Origin: UBA11865 sp963749825
GTDB taxonomy: Bacteria > Chloroflexota > Anaerolineae > Promineifilales > Promineifilaceae
Assembly (NCBI GenBank): GCA_963749825.1
Contig: CAVVOI010000019.1
Span: 1-64,000 of the forward strand
Direction of reading: 5' to 3'
Length of the DNA stretch: 64,000 nt
In this document: in pieces, positions 1 to 9,653 of the stretch
How positions within the stretch are numbered: the first letter of the stretch is position 1
Layout of the letters: every line of letters begins with the position of its first letter
Notes under the pieces: model-generated
The model's input: only the letters and a program-made list of their open reading frames with translations
What the model was told of the DNA's origin: nothing
Databases searched by the model: none
Position numbers and translations under genes: made by a program

Positions 1-31
1 TGACCACCTTGTCGCGGGGAGCTAATCCAGC

Positions 32-1416
32 TTGCATAAGATATTCAAGAAACAATTAAAGCGCGAGCAAGATCAAATCATTACTGAGAGGCTTACCGAG
101 CGCTTCGTTTTCGCTCGCCACTTTCGCAGCCGGGGTTCAGCCATCCTCTGCGTAGCATTTGTCGCCTTGGCGGTGGCAACGATGCTGGCTGCCTGCCAAA
201 ATTCAGATGAGACCAGCCCGGTTGCTGCCACAGCGTTACTCCCGCCACCGGTGATCCTAGAGAGTGGCCCGGAATCAGTGGCAGCTTATCCGGTGCCCGC
301 CACGCCAAACCCTGATGACGGTTCGCCATATCCGGCCAAGCCGACGACGGCAGCTCCGCCATCGCAAACTCCTGCCGGCCCAGCGATCACGCCGAATGCG
401 ATATACGATAACCATACCTACTTGCCCTCGATTCGAGTACCCAAGGAACCTACGCCGGTTCCGACGTCGACCCCCAAGCCATCGCCGACGCCGACCATTG
501 ACTTTGGGGCTGTGCGTGCCCAATTACAGGCGGAAGGTCAGGATTTGGGATTTTCTAAGATCGGTTTCCATACCGGGGTTGGCGGCAATCGCAACGGACT
601 AGGAGATTGGATGCGACGGTTAGATGCGGCCGGGGTGCCCTTCTTTCAAGACCGTCGACGATTCGGCACCTTGTTGAAGCTCAAGAGATCATGCGTTACA
701 GTGACGTGCCCCATGCTGGTCTATCGTCGCAGTGGCGACGAATATGACACGCCGGATTACGACCTTCCCCCGGTCGAGGCAGCCCAGCGTCATTGGCAGT
801 TACACCGGGAGGCCTTTCCCGCCCGAATTAGATCGCAATCTAGTGTGGGTGGAAACGATCAATGAGGTCGACAAGGAACGCTCAGAATGGTTAGGACAAT
901 TCGCCTTGGAGACAGCTCGATTGGCGCTGTCAGACGGCTTTCGCTGGGCCGCCTTTGGCTGGTCTTCGGGTGAGCCAGAAATATCGGACTGGCAATCTCC
1001 TTCGATAATCGCCTTCTTGCGGCTGGCGGCTGAGAATCCAGATCGTTTGGCCGTGGCGCTCCATGAATATAGCTACATCTCCGAAGATATCAGTGACGCA
1101 TATCCATTTAAGGTCGGCCGGTTCCAACAACTATTTCAAGTCGTGGACCAGCTAGGCATACCGCGTCCCACTGTCTTGATAACCGAGTGGGGTTGGGAAT
1201 ACCAGGTGGTGCCGACGGGCAATGAGGCTATAGAGGATATCGATTGGGCGGCCCATGTATGCCCCTTACCCAGAAATTAAGGGGGCGGCCATTTGGTATC
1301 TAGGCAATGGTTTTGGCGGCATCGCTACCGATGCCCAAAGACTCATCGAACCGGTGACCGAATTCTCTCGGCAATTATTATCCTATCCCATTGCCCCCGG
1401 AAAGCGCTCAGATTAA
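32..1416 (+). pseudogene. Secreted glycosidase-like lipoprotein, broken by several frameshifts
   Basis: The N-terminus carries a hydrophobic signal ending in a lipobox (MLAAC, Cys codon at 194), then a Pro/Thr-rich linker (VPTSTPKPSPTPT), then a TIM-barrel-like catalytic region. The likely active-site segments are ETINEVDKE (acid/base, near 855) and LITEWGWE (nucleophile, near 1180), typical of GH-A clan glycosidases. The reading frame changes about five times: near 647, 672, 715 and 811-820, and at 1257. Translating piecewise gives a coherent protein (FF, KTVDDSAP, VEAQEIMRYSDVPH, LVYRRSGDEYD, then PFPPELDRNLVWVE, then YAPYPEIKGAAIWYLGNG) ending in TAA at 1414-1416. A TTG at 32 is the only upstream start in frame and leaves an unusually long pre-signal, so the true start is uncertain. 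It is either decayed or carries clustered sequencing errors; substrate unknown. Confidence 0.72.
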
Positions 1417-1552
1417 TCCAGAACAGTACCGGCCGTGATACAATTGGGCATTGAGGATCGGCATTCGTTGAGCGGATAAAGCTTCACGTCTTACCATTAC
1501 GAGCGCCCGCTGATCCCGGCACATTTCACTGAAGCATGAAAGGAGCATTTGC

Positions 1553-2555
1553 ATGTCACAGTCGCTAAAACGTAGAAGACTAGAAGCGATCATTAACGGC
1601 GAACGACCTGACCGGCCGCCGGTATCATTATGGAGACATTGGCCTGGCGATGACCAGGCAGCAGAATCGTTGGCAGCCGCCCATCTGAAGTGGCAAAAGG
1701 ATTATGATTGGGACTTGATCAAAGTTTCGCCTGCCAGCAGCTATTGCCTAGTTGACTGGGGTGTAAAGGACAGGTGGGAAGGCGCGGCCGAAGGAACGCG
1801 CGCCTATCAGGAATGGTTGATCGACGAGCCAGGCGGCTGGGAACAACTTCAGGTCCTCGATCCCGGTAAAGGCATGCTGGCAACTCAACTTAAAGGGCTA
1901 AGCCTGGTCGGCAAGGCGCTGGAAACAGAGTTTGAAGATAGCCCGCCTTTCATCGCCACCATCTTTTCCCCGCTGGCTCAAGCCAAGAACCTGGCCGGAC
2001 AGGGTCGTATGTTGAGTCATATGCGCAGCGATCCGGATACCTTCCGGCACGGCCTGGAAACCATCGCCAAGAGCACCATCGCCTATCTCGAGGAAGCCAA
2101 AAAAACAGGCATAAGCGGCATTTTTTATGCGATACAGCATGCCCGTTACGAAGTGATGAGTCCCGCTGAATATCAAAACTTCGGCCGGCCTTTTGATGAA
2201 GAAATCTTAGCCGCAGCCAGCGATCTCTGGCTCAACATGGTCCACATCCATGGCGAGAAGGGGATCATGTTTGATCTGGTCGCCGATTACCCGGTACAGC
2301 TCCTCAATTGGCATGATCGAGATACAGGTTTCACTTTGGCCGACGGCTTAGAGCAATCTTCTGGCGGCCGTTTGTGGCGGCATTTCTCGCTGGTCATTGT
2401 TGCAAGAATCGCCGGAGCAAGCCCTGGCTGAAGCTGCAGAATCCCGCGAACTGACCGGCGAAAAGCGTCTCATGCTTGGTGTAGGCTGTGTGATTATGAC
2501 CAATACGCCAACTCGCAATATCCGCGCCTTGCGCGAATATGCTGCCACGGTGTAA
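1553..2555 (+). pseudogene. URO-D family protein with one C-terminal frameshift
   Basis: The 292-residue first part resembles the uroporphyrinogen decarboxylase superfamily (KRRRLEAIINGERPDRPPVSLWRHWP near the start, then the barrel region YAIQHARYEVMSPAEYQNFGRPFDEEIL and MVHIHGEKG). It lacks the context and typical N-terminal motifs of HemE and is closer to the methyltransferase-like members (MtaA/MtbA type), so heme synthesis is unlikely. Around 2361-2370 (CTGGCGGCCG) the frame shifts by one base. Read in the next frame, translation continues with AVCGGISRWSLLQESPEQ and reaches a family-like end (RNIRALREYAATV) at TAA 2553-2555. Start ATG 1553 has AAAGGAG about 10 bases upstream. Dropping one base in the G/C-rich run restores a full-length protein of about 333 residues. 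Confidence 0.75.
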
Positions 2556-2748
2556 ATGTCAGCCCAGGCAGGAGGGCTTTAGAAGGATTCGAGCCTACAA
2601 CGGTGGTTTGACTATAGCAAGAGGGATTGCTGAGTGCAAAACGGGTCTTCGATAACCACATTTCCTGAATAGAAATGTTTCGCCGTTTACGGCTTCTTCA
2701 CGCCAGATTATATGATGATGCCAACAACCAACGCTATACCGCCAGGTT

Positions 2749-3879
2749 GTGACTATGAAAGATGCTCAAGATCGATTGCCCAGTAACGCAGCCACCAGCG
2801 AAAGTTTGTCTCAGGAGAACAACAGTGGTTGGCCGCGAGCCATTATGCACCTGGACATGGATGCATTTTATGTCAATGTCCACCGTTTGAACCATCCCGA
2901 AGATCAGGGGATTCCTTTGGCCGTCGGCGGCCAGCCGGATAGTCGCGGAGTTATCGCCTCAGCCAGTTATGAAGCCCGCCAATTCGGCGTACGCTCGGCC
3001 ATGCCTTCGAGCCGGGCCGTCCGCCTCTGCCCTCAATTGAAGATCGTAAGACACGATTGGAATCAAATTCGTGAATATTCACGCCAGGTGATGGCCATTT
3101 TACGTGAGTTTGGCCCGGTAGAGCAGATGAGCGTTGACGAAGCTTACGTGGACCTGTCAGGCGCCTCTCAGCCAGAAAGTTTGCCTATCGCCATTCGACA
3201 ACGCGTCAAGGATGATACTGGTTTGCCTGCCTCAGTTGGATTGGCCACCAGTAAATTAGTGGCCAAGGTAGCCTCGGATTATGATAAACCGGAAGGTTGT
3301 ACCCTTGTTCAACCAGGTGATGAGGCAGCTTTTCTGGCCCCCCAATCCGTCCGGGTCATTTGGGGAATTGGTCCCCGGACTGCTGAACTGCTTGCCGGCA
3401 AGGGCATCCTAACTTGTGGGCAGCTCGCCGCTTATGATCTAGAAACACTTCAGGAGATGTTTGGCCAACAGGCTCACTCTCTACAGAAACGGGCTCTCGG
3501 ACTCGACCAGCGCAAGATACATGTCGAACGCGGGCAGCCTAAAAGTATCAGCCAGGAGTGGACTTTTAACAAGGATATCGATGATCCTGATGTTTTGTCA
3601 GCCCGAATACGAAAACAATCGGCTAGCGTGGCTCGATCCCTACAGAAGCGACAACTGGTAGCCCATACTGTCAGGGTGAAATTTCGTTTGGCCAACTTCA
3701 CCACTTTTACCAGGCAGAAATCAGTCCAGGTAGGCATCGACGACGAAGAAACTATATTTGTGGTCGCCTCGGCCATCTGGCGTGAAAACTGGCGGCGCGG
3801 TCAAAAATTGCGATTGTTAGGTGTCGGCGTGAGCAGTCTGAAAACACCGGCCGCGCGGCAGATTGAGTTCGGTTTCTGA
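2749..3879 (+). CDS. dinB: DNA polymerase IV (Y-family translesion polymerase)
   Basis: Error-prone polymerase that copies past DNA lesions. The catalytic aspartate motif DMDAFYVNV follows a roughly 33-residue N-terminal extension. The second carboxylate motif SVDEAYVDLSG, the fingers/palm segment ASVGLATSKLVAKVASDYDKP and the helix-hairpin-helix thumb (WGIGPRTAELLAGKGI) follow in the usual order. The C-terminal little-finger domain is present and the length of 376 residues is normal. No beta-clamp motif is obvious at the C-terminus, which ends in RQIEFGF; this could serve as a clamp-binding peptide. The start may be GTG 2749 or ATG 2755; neither has a strong ribosome site. It stands alone, with no lexA or imuA/dnaE2 nearby. 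Confidence 0.95.
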   Translation: MTMKDAQDRLPSNAATSESLSQENNSGWPRAIMHLDMDAFYVNVHRLNHPEDQGIPLAVGGQPDSRGVIASASYEARQFGVRSAMPSSRAVRLCPQLKIVRHDWNQIREYSRQVMAILREFGPVEQMSVDEAYVDLSGASQPESLPIAIRQRVKDDTGLPASVGLATSKLVAKVASDYDKPEGCTLVQPGDEAAFLAPQSVRVIWGIGPRTAELLAGKGILTCGQLAAYDLETLQEMFGQQAHSLQKRALGLDQRKIHVERGQPKSISQEWTFNKDIDDPDVLSARIRKQSASVARSLQKRQLVAHTVRVKFRLANFTTFTRQKSVQVGIDDEETIFVVASAIWRENWRRGQKLRLLGVGVSSLKTPAARQIEFGF

Positions 3880-4090
3880 ATGCCTGATCGCTTCCTCTTT
3901 ACATTCAAGGTAAAAGATATTAGACTGTCCTTACTGGCATAGGTTGCAGCTTGAATTGGGAGCAATGGGCGACTTTGGACGGAAGCGCCCAAACCCTTAT
4001 GTTGGGAATGATCATGCTCGTTCTCAATCGCTCAAATATAATACTTTGGGATCCAATTCATTCACTAGTCGACAATAGGAGGTCTTCACC

Positions 4091-4543
4091 ATGGCACAGG
4101 AATCTTCCAAGGTCTTTCACTTTAAAAGGGAGATCGCGAATGTCACAATCCGGCCGCAAGCGTCACAAAGAGCACTAAAAGCCATTGCCTTGAAATCGAA
4201 GACGCTGGCCGAAGTGCCTGAAACCCGAGGCGTGTTCAAACCCGGCCGGCTAATTTTTAACTTCGGCGTCGTCGACGAAAATGATCCAGAGGTTTACTTG
4301 GAAGAATTTGATCCTCCAATAGAACTCCGGGTCCGATACGAGGAAGAAGATGTTATCCGCGCAGAAGCGGCCGGAAAATCTTTGCAACTGGCCTTTTGGA
4401 ACGAGGATGAAAAGCGCTGGATTCTATTTACTGCCGAAAAGCACAATTTCCGGTTGGAGCCGGACGAATCCCCGGGAACTGGCGGTTTTGGCGTTGCCGA
4501 AATCAGCCATTGGCGAGACCCACAAGTCGGTTGGGGGCCCTGA
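4091..4543 (+). CDS. Conserved-looking protein of unknown function, upstream of a cyclase/ATPase
   Basis: A 150-residue acidic soluble protein with no signal peptide and no membrane segment. It alternates short strands and charged turns (RLIFNFGVVDENDPEVYLEEFDPPIELRVRY in pieces), suggesting a beta-sandwich; I do not recognise the family. The start is well supported: AGGAGG at 4077-4082 lies 8 bases before ATG 4091, and a TATAAT hexamer at 4037-4042 could be a -10 box, though no matching -35 is seen. It ends 91 bases before the large cyclase-ATPase gene on the same strand, so the two may be co-transcribed. No function is assigned. Confidence 0.7.
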   Translation: MAQESSKVFHFKREIANVTIRPQASQRALKAIALKSKTLAEVPETRGVFKPGRLIFNFGVVDENDPEVYLEEFDPPIELRVRYEEEDVIRAEAAGKSLQLAFWNEDEKRWILFTAEKHNFRLEPDESPGTGGFGVAEISHWRDPQVGWGP

Positions 4544-4634
4544 TTCCAGTAAGTCGATCGCTCATCTCAGACCATAAGTTCCAAAGCTGCCCGACCGTTT
4601 AGGACTAATACGACGAGTGATCCATTTGACATAA

Positions 4635-7600
4635 ATGAGTGAGTTAAGGCAGCTTCAACAGGCAATTCATGCCCTTGAAGCATTACGGCCGAGCATGGGG
4701 GATGAGGTCGTTGATGCTGCCCTGAAGCCTTTGCGCCAACGACTGGTCGCCCTTACCGGCAAAACCACCACAACTGAAGCTCGCCTCAAGTTGGTTACAA
4801 TTTTATTCGCCGATGTCATCGGTTCGACCTATCTAAGCCGCCAGCTGGATGCTGAAGACATGATGGCCATCATGAATGGCGCCATGGAACGTTTTGGCAC
4901 CATCATCGAACAGCATGACGGCCGGGTAATGAAGTATATGGGCGATGGCTTGATGGCCGTCTTTGGCGAGACAATTACCCAGGAAGACGATGCTGAGCGG
5001 GCTGTGCGGGCCGGGCTCGATCTCTTGGAAGAAGCTCAAAGTTATGCCCGATATATTAAGCGGCGTTGGCGGCTTGGCGGTTTTGATGTACGGGTCGGCA
5101 TCGACACGGGCCAAGTCGTCTTAGGCGGCGGCGTCGAAGCGGATAGCAGCGCCATCGGCATGACCGTTAACTTGGCTTCGCGGATGGAAAGTTCGGCCCC
5201 TCCAGGCGCTGTGCGCATAACCCAATCAACCTACCGGCATGTCCAGGGCTTATTCGAGGTTCAAAGTCAACCACCACTAAAGGTAAAAGGTCGCGACCAG
5301 CCGATACAGACCTATCTGGCGCTGCGGGCTAATAAACGTCCCTTCCGCACCATCACAAGAGGCGTTGAAGGCATCGAAACGCGCATGATTGGCCGGGAAA
5401 GTGAGCTGGCAAGCTTGCAAGATCATTTCAAGGAAGCCATCCAGGAAAAAAGGGCTCGCTTCATTACCATCGTTGGCGATCCGGGTCTGGGGAAAAGTCG
5501 TTTACTCTATGAGTTCGAGAATTGGCTGCGCTTGCGCCCCATTCAGGTGAACTTCTATAAGAGCCGGGCAATCCTGCAACTATCCAAGAACCCCTATAAC
5601 TTATTCCGCTTCATGTTCGCTTATCTTTTCAGCATTCGCGGCAGCGATGCGGGTCCGATCGCCAATGAAAAACTGGAAAAAGGCTTGGCCGAATTCTTGG
5701 AGAATGAAGCCCAAATGAAAGCGCATCTCATTGGCGCTTTGTTAGGCTACGATTTCGCCGGCAGTCCCCATCTAATGAGCCTTCATGATGACCCCTTCCA
5801 ATTACGCGACCGGGCATTGCTCCACCTGGCCCAATATTTCAAGTCTGCCGCCAGGCAAGCACCTACTGTCATCTTCTTGGAAGATATCCATTGGGCCGAT
5901 CGCCCGTCTCTAGAAGCATTACAGCATCTGGCTCGCGAATGCTCGCAATTGCCTTTACTCTTCATATGCTTAACCAGGCCTGAACTGCTAGAACAGTTCG
6001 AAGGGTGGGGGCAGGAAAGGATCTTGGGTGATACGAGCCATCATTGGCTGCAGTTAAAACCACTCCCTGAAAACGCCTGTCGCTTGTTATTGGGTGAGAT
6101 TTTACAGAAGGTTGAGGATTTTCCAGAAAAGATAGCAGGGCGCATCGTAAGCCATGCAGAGGGCAACCCCTTCTACATGGAAGAGATCGTCAAGGTCCTC
6201 ATTGACGATGGTGTGATTCAAAAAAATCACTCAGGCGACAATTGGAGTCTGCAAGTCCAGCACCAGGAACACTTACGACTTCCGCAGACCCTTTCGTCGG
6301 TGTTGCAGGCGCGTTTGGACAGTTTGCCAGCAGCTGAAAAATCTGTTTTACAGAAAGCGGCTGTCGTCGGCCGTATTTTCTGGCGAGGTGCCTTGGAGAT
6401 ATTGGAAGATGGTGGCGAGGCAGTTGAAGGGCCGCTGGAGAGATTAGCCGGCCGAGAATTAATTTACCACCGGAGCGATTCAGCTTTTTCCGGTGATGCT
6501 GAATACATTTTCAAACACGCCCTGCTTTGGGAAGCAACTTATAACACCGTGCTAAAACCGGCTCGCCAACGATACCATCGCCAGGTGGCGGATTGGCTGG
6601 CAATGATGACCGAGGCCAGCGGACGGATACACGAACATGCTGTTCTTATCGGAGAACACTATGCCCAGGGAGGTGAGTCAAAGCAAGCAGCCGACTGGTT
6701 TATCAAAGCCGGCAAACGAGCCAAGGACCAGGGTACGCACTCTGAAGCGTATGATTTCTTCAACCGCGCTCTATTGCTTATCCCTGATGAAAGCAGCCTG
6801 TCTCGTTGGTCAGCCCTGGTGGGACGCAGCGAGGTCCTAGGCATACTAGGTCGGGCAGAAGCCCGCGCAGCTGATGATGCGACTCTACTGACCCTGGCAC
6901 ACGAGGCAGGCGACGACAATTGGCTGGCGGAGGCTTACTACCGGGCCGGATATCACCTGGCAATTAGCGGTGAAGACCAAGAAGCGCTGAAATCGTATGA
7001 GACGGCTTTAGCTTCGGCCGAAAGAGCCGGCAATAAAAAATTAGAGACGCTGATATTGGGCACTAAAACGATCAGCCTAACCCGGCTGGGAGAAATTGAG
7101 GCTGCCTCGGTTGCGGCCGAAGAGGCCCTGGCCCGAGCGCGAGCCCTAGGGGACGCGCCGACTTTAGCCCGGGCCATCACCAATGTCGCTCTCTTCCACG
7201 CCGAAATTGGCAACATTGGCCGGGCACTAGAACTACTTGAGCAGCAAGTGAGCCTGACGCGCTCGCTCGGGGATCGTTTTGGCGAGTCTATTGGTTTAAA
7301 CAACCTGGGCTACAATTTTTTGATCTTGGGCCAATACCAGAAGGGGCTAGAGATCCTGCAACAATCCCTAGCATTAACGGCAGCGATAGGGGCTAAACGA
7401 GTTAGCGCCTACAACCGGCTGAATCAAGCTCTGGCTTATTGGCGGTTAGGTGATGGACAAGCGGCCCGGACCATCTTGGCCCAGGCAATAGCCGATATGG
7501 CTGCGGTGGAAGACAATTTCGGCCAGGCGGCCGGCTATTCCTATCTTGCCCACGTCATGGAGAGCGCCGGAGAGACAGACGTAGCCGGCCAATACTTCGG

Positions 7601-7973
7601 CGAAGCCAAACAGGCTCTGGACCAAATCGGCGCGCATGCCTACGTCAACGATGCCCTGGCCGGTCTGGCCCGGAGCGCGCTGGCCCAAGGTCGAGTCGAG
7701 ACAGCCAGCCAATATTGTCGAGAGGTTACGGCTTATCTAGACGAACACGGGGCAAAGGGCTTGGAATTCCCAACTCTGGCTTATACGAGCTGCGCCCGAG
7801 TGTTTCAAGCAGCCGGCGAATTAGAGGCTGCCAGAACGGCCATCGAGGCCGGTTATGCCGAGTTAATGGATCGCGCCGGCAAAATTGATGACCCTATTTG
7901 GCGTCAATCTCTCCTAGACAATGTGCGGGAACACCGCGAAATCGCCGAGATGGCTCAGGCCTTTTTGATCTAG
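4635..7973 (+). CDS. Class III nucleotide cyclase - AAA/STAND-like ATPase - TPR signalling protein
   Basis: Three modules in 1112 residues. Residues about 50-230 form a class III adenylate/guanylate cyclase domain: metal-binding D60 in LFADVIGST and D104 in MGDGLMAVFG are both present, and NLASRMES matches the late motif, so the cyclase may be active. Residues about 250-560 form an ATPase with MIGRESEL, Walker A GDPGLGKS (281-288) and Walker B VIFLEDIHWAD (D417). Residues about 690-1090 are TPR-like helical repeats (repeated EAL/AxxxGD patterns). This architecture is widespread in Chloroflexota, Actinobacteria and Rhizobiales as an orphan regulator with unknown input. Start ATG 4635 lacks a clear ribosome site. 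It converges on the PucC-family gene. Confidence 0.9.
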   Translation: MSELRQLQQAIHALEALRPSMGDEVVDAALKPLRQRLVALTGKTTTTEARLKLVTILFADVIGSTYLSRQLDAEDMMAIMNGAMERFGTIIEQHDGRVMKYMGDGLMAVFGETITQEDDAERAVRAGLDLLEEAQSYARYIKRRWRLGGFDVRVGIDTGQVVLGGGVEADSSAIGMTVNLASRMESSAPPGAVRITQSTYRHVQGLFEVQSQPPLKVKGRDQPIQTYLALRANKRPFRTITRGVEGIETRMIGRESELASLQDHFKEAIQEKRARFITIVGDPGLGKSRLLYEFENWLRLRPIQVNFYKSRAILQLSKNPYNLFRFMFAYLFSIRGSDAGPIANEKLEKGLAEFLENEAQMKAHLIGALLGYDFAGSPHLMSLHDDPFQLRDRALLHLAQYFKSAARQAPTVIFLEDIHWADRPSLEALQHLARECSQLPLLFICLTRPELLEQFEGWGQERILGDTSHHWLQLKPLPENACRLLLGEILQKVEDFPEKIAGRIVSHAEGNPFYMEEIVKVLIDDGVIQKNHSGDNWSLQVQHQEHLRLPQTLSSVLQARLDSLPAAEKSVLQKAAVVGRIFWRGALEILEDGGEAVEGPLERLAGRELIYHRSDSAFSGDAEYIFKHALLWEATYNTVLKPARQRYHRQVADWLAMMTEASGRIHEHAVLIGEHYAQGGESKQAADWFIKAGKRAKDQGTHSEAYDFFNRALLLIPDESSLSRWSALVGRSEVLGILGRAEARAADDATLLTLAHEAGDDNWLAEAYYRAGYHLAISGEDQEALKSYETALASAERAGNKKLETLILGTKTISLTRLGEIEAASVAAEEALARARALGDAPTLARAITNVALFHAEIGNIGRALELLEQQVSLTRSLGDRFGESIGLNNLGYNFLILGQYQKGLEILQQSLALTAAIGAKRVSAYNRLNQALAYWRLGDGQAARTILAQAIADMAAVEDNFGQAAGYSYLAHVMESAGETDVAGQYFGEAKQALDQIGAHAYVNDALAGLARSALAQGRVETASQYCREVTAYLDEHGAKGLEFPTLAYTSCARVFQAAGELEAARTAIEAGYAELMDRAGKIDDPIWRQSLLDNVREHREIAEMAQAFLI

Positions 7974-7996
7974 CTGTCCACGCTGACCGGGGGATA

Positions 7997-9370
7997 TTAA
8001 GTCCCTTCAAACCGGCCCGTGTCTCGGGCAAATCTCACGACATCCAAACTGGCCAAGATGAAAACGGCCGCCAACAAACCCACGGCAGAAATGAAATAGA
8101 TCGCCCCATACGCCGCGTATTCCGGAGAGCTAATAGCCAGGAGTAGATCGCGGATAACGCCTCCCATGAAGGTGCCCAATCCCTTCGATACAAGGATAGC
8201 TACGGTCCACAAGCCCAGATAAGCGCCCGCATTTGGATCGGGCGACATGACCGCCATCAGGCTCAGCCCGCCGAAGGTATAGAGGCCAAAACCGGCACCA
8301 AATATCATCAGGCCGGCCAAAAAGACAGAGCTATTCATGCTAATGGCGCTTGCCCCCAGCAAAGCCATGCCCCCGGCCATGATCGCCAGGCCACTTTTGG
8401 TCACGCCAGATTGTTCTTCCGGCCGGCGCTTGCGCCAGATGATGAATGAGGCCACTAGAACGATAACGGTTGCCGTACCCCAGTAGCCGGTTAAGCGCGT
8501 CGTTTGCTCGACATCCCAATCAAAAACGTCCGCACCATAAGGTTCTAAGATATTATCCTGCATCCAGGCTGAAAAAGTGGCCACGAAAAGGAAGAAGAAA
8601 AAACGTCGGGTCCGGTCGTCGGACCAAATAGAGTTGAACGTCTCTTTTAAGTTGACTTGTTCTCCTGTCGCACGAATCTCGGCCCAACGCCGGTTCACCT
8701 TTTCAGCACCAACAACTGAGAAGAACCAAAAAAAGCCACCCACTACGATCACAAATAGTATCAAACGCCAGAAGAGAGCGGGATCATAACTCGTTAATAG
8801 CCTGCTAAACCCAATGGCCACGATGGGAAACAGGGTGATCAACATCGTCTCAACGATGCCAATGGCGATCCCTTGTTTCTCTCTGGGCGCCGAATCTCGC
8901 ACCAAGGCCAGGTAGGGGCTTCCTGAAAGCAGGGTTCCCAAACCATATATCAAGAAGGAAAGAAAGAGGATCACCCAGGCAGCGGGATCGCCTGTGTTCT
9001 GCTCCAATATTACGGTGCTGCCCCCCAGCAACAACAGGGAGAGAGCCATTAAGCCCCGTCCAAGCCAAATATAGGACGTACGGTACCAGCCCCAAAGCGG
9101 TCTAGTATCCGAGCGGTGGCCTACCCAGAGACTTATCGGAGCCAAAAAATATTTGAGGGCTAAGAGCAAGCCTACCGGCCAGGCAGGAATGCCGAAGTCG
9201 GAGATCATGATCCGGTTCCAGACTCCGGCAGTCAGGATATCGCCCATGGCGGAACCAATCTGGAAAGTGCTCAGCCGTAATATCCGCCCAATGCTGAACG
9301 GCCGAGTTTCTGAGCTACTAGAGATCTCGGTATTTGCAGGCGTCGCTTCAATTTGGGTTTCGGTTGTCAT
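7997..9370 (-). CDS. PucC-family MFS-type membrane transporter
   Basis: A 457-residue protein with about 12 membrane segments. The early motif (RLSTFQIGSAMGDILTAGVWNR, then FGIPAWPVGLLLAL, then WVGHRSD and GWYRTSYIWLGRG) matches the PucC/LhaA family, known in phototrophs for assembly or transport of (bacterio)chlorophyll-binding light-harvesting complexes. The family also occurs in non-phototrophs, where its substrate is unknown. No bch, puf or puc genes are in this window, so a pigment role cannot be inferred. ATG 9370 is the first start; a cytoplasmic Ser/Thr/Glu-rich tail of about 25 residues precedes the first helix. It is divergent from the stalked lipoprotein gene. Confidence 0.82.
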   Translation of the reverse strand: MTTETQIEATPANTEISSSSETRPFSIGRILRLSTFQIGSAMGDILTAGVWNRIMISDFGIPAWPVGLLLALKYFLAPISLWVGHRSDTRPLWGWYRTSYIWLGRGLMALSLLLLGGSTVILEQNTGDPAAWVILFLSFLIYGLGTLLSGSPYLALVRDSAPREKQGIAIGIVETMLITLFPIVAIGFSRLLTSYDPALFWRLILFVIVVGGFFWFFSVVGAEKVNRRWAEIRATGEQVNLKETFNSIWSDDRTRRFFFFLFVATFSAWMQDNILEPYGADVFDWDVEQTTRLTGYWGTATVIVLVASFIIWRKRRPEEQSGVTKSGLAIMAGGMALLGASAISMNSSVFLAGLMIFGAGFGLYTFGGLSLMAVMSPDPNAGAYLGLWTVAILVSKGLGTFMGGVIRDLLLAISSPEYAAYGAIYFISAVGLLAAVFILASLDVVRFARDTGRFEGT

Positions 9371-9653
9371 CCATGTAGCCTTCGATGGTTGAGTAAGCCA
9401 ATACTGCCGGCTCAGAAAAACTTCGATTCTTCAGCTTACTTTTAGAATCGGGTCTCCAGTTTTGGGATCCATGTTGTATATATTTGTGTAGATTTTGAAG
9501 TATAACAAAGGATTGGTGTTGTTCAAGAGTTTCCAATTTTGCCTTTACGTCCCAAGCGGCGCAGAAAGTCGCATAAGTTTGCCAAATCCGCGCAGACCCC
9601 AAATGTTACACTGGACCATAGATAGATATATACAAATGAAAGAGAGGTGTAAC

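Noticed and set aside
264..602. Arg-rich alternative frame within the first broken gene
   Set aside because: Composition reflects the Pro/Thr-linker codons in the other frame; no start signal.
1553..2555. hemE (uroporphyrinogen decarboxylase)
   Set aside because: URO-D superfamily fold but lacks the HemE N-terminal signature and heme gene neighbours.
3966..3991. TGGGCG/CGCCCA inverted repeat as a terminator of dinB
   Set aside because: Six-base stem with a 14-base loop and no T-tract.
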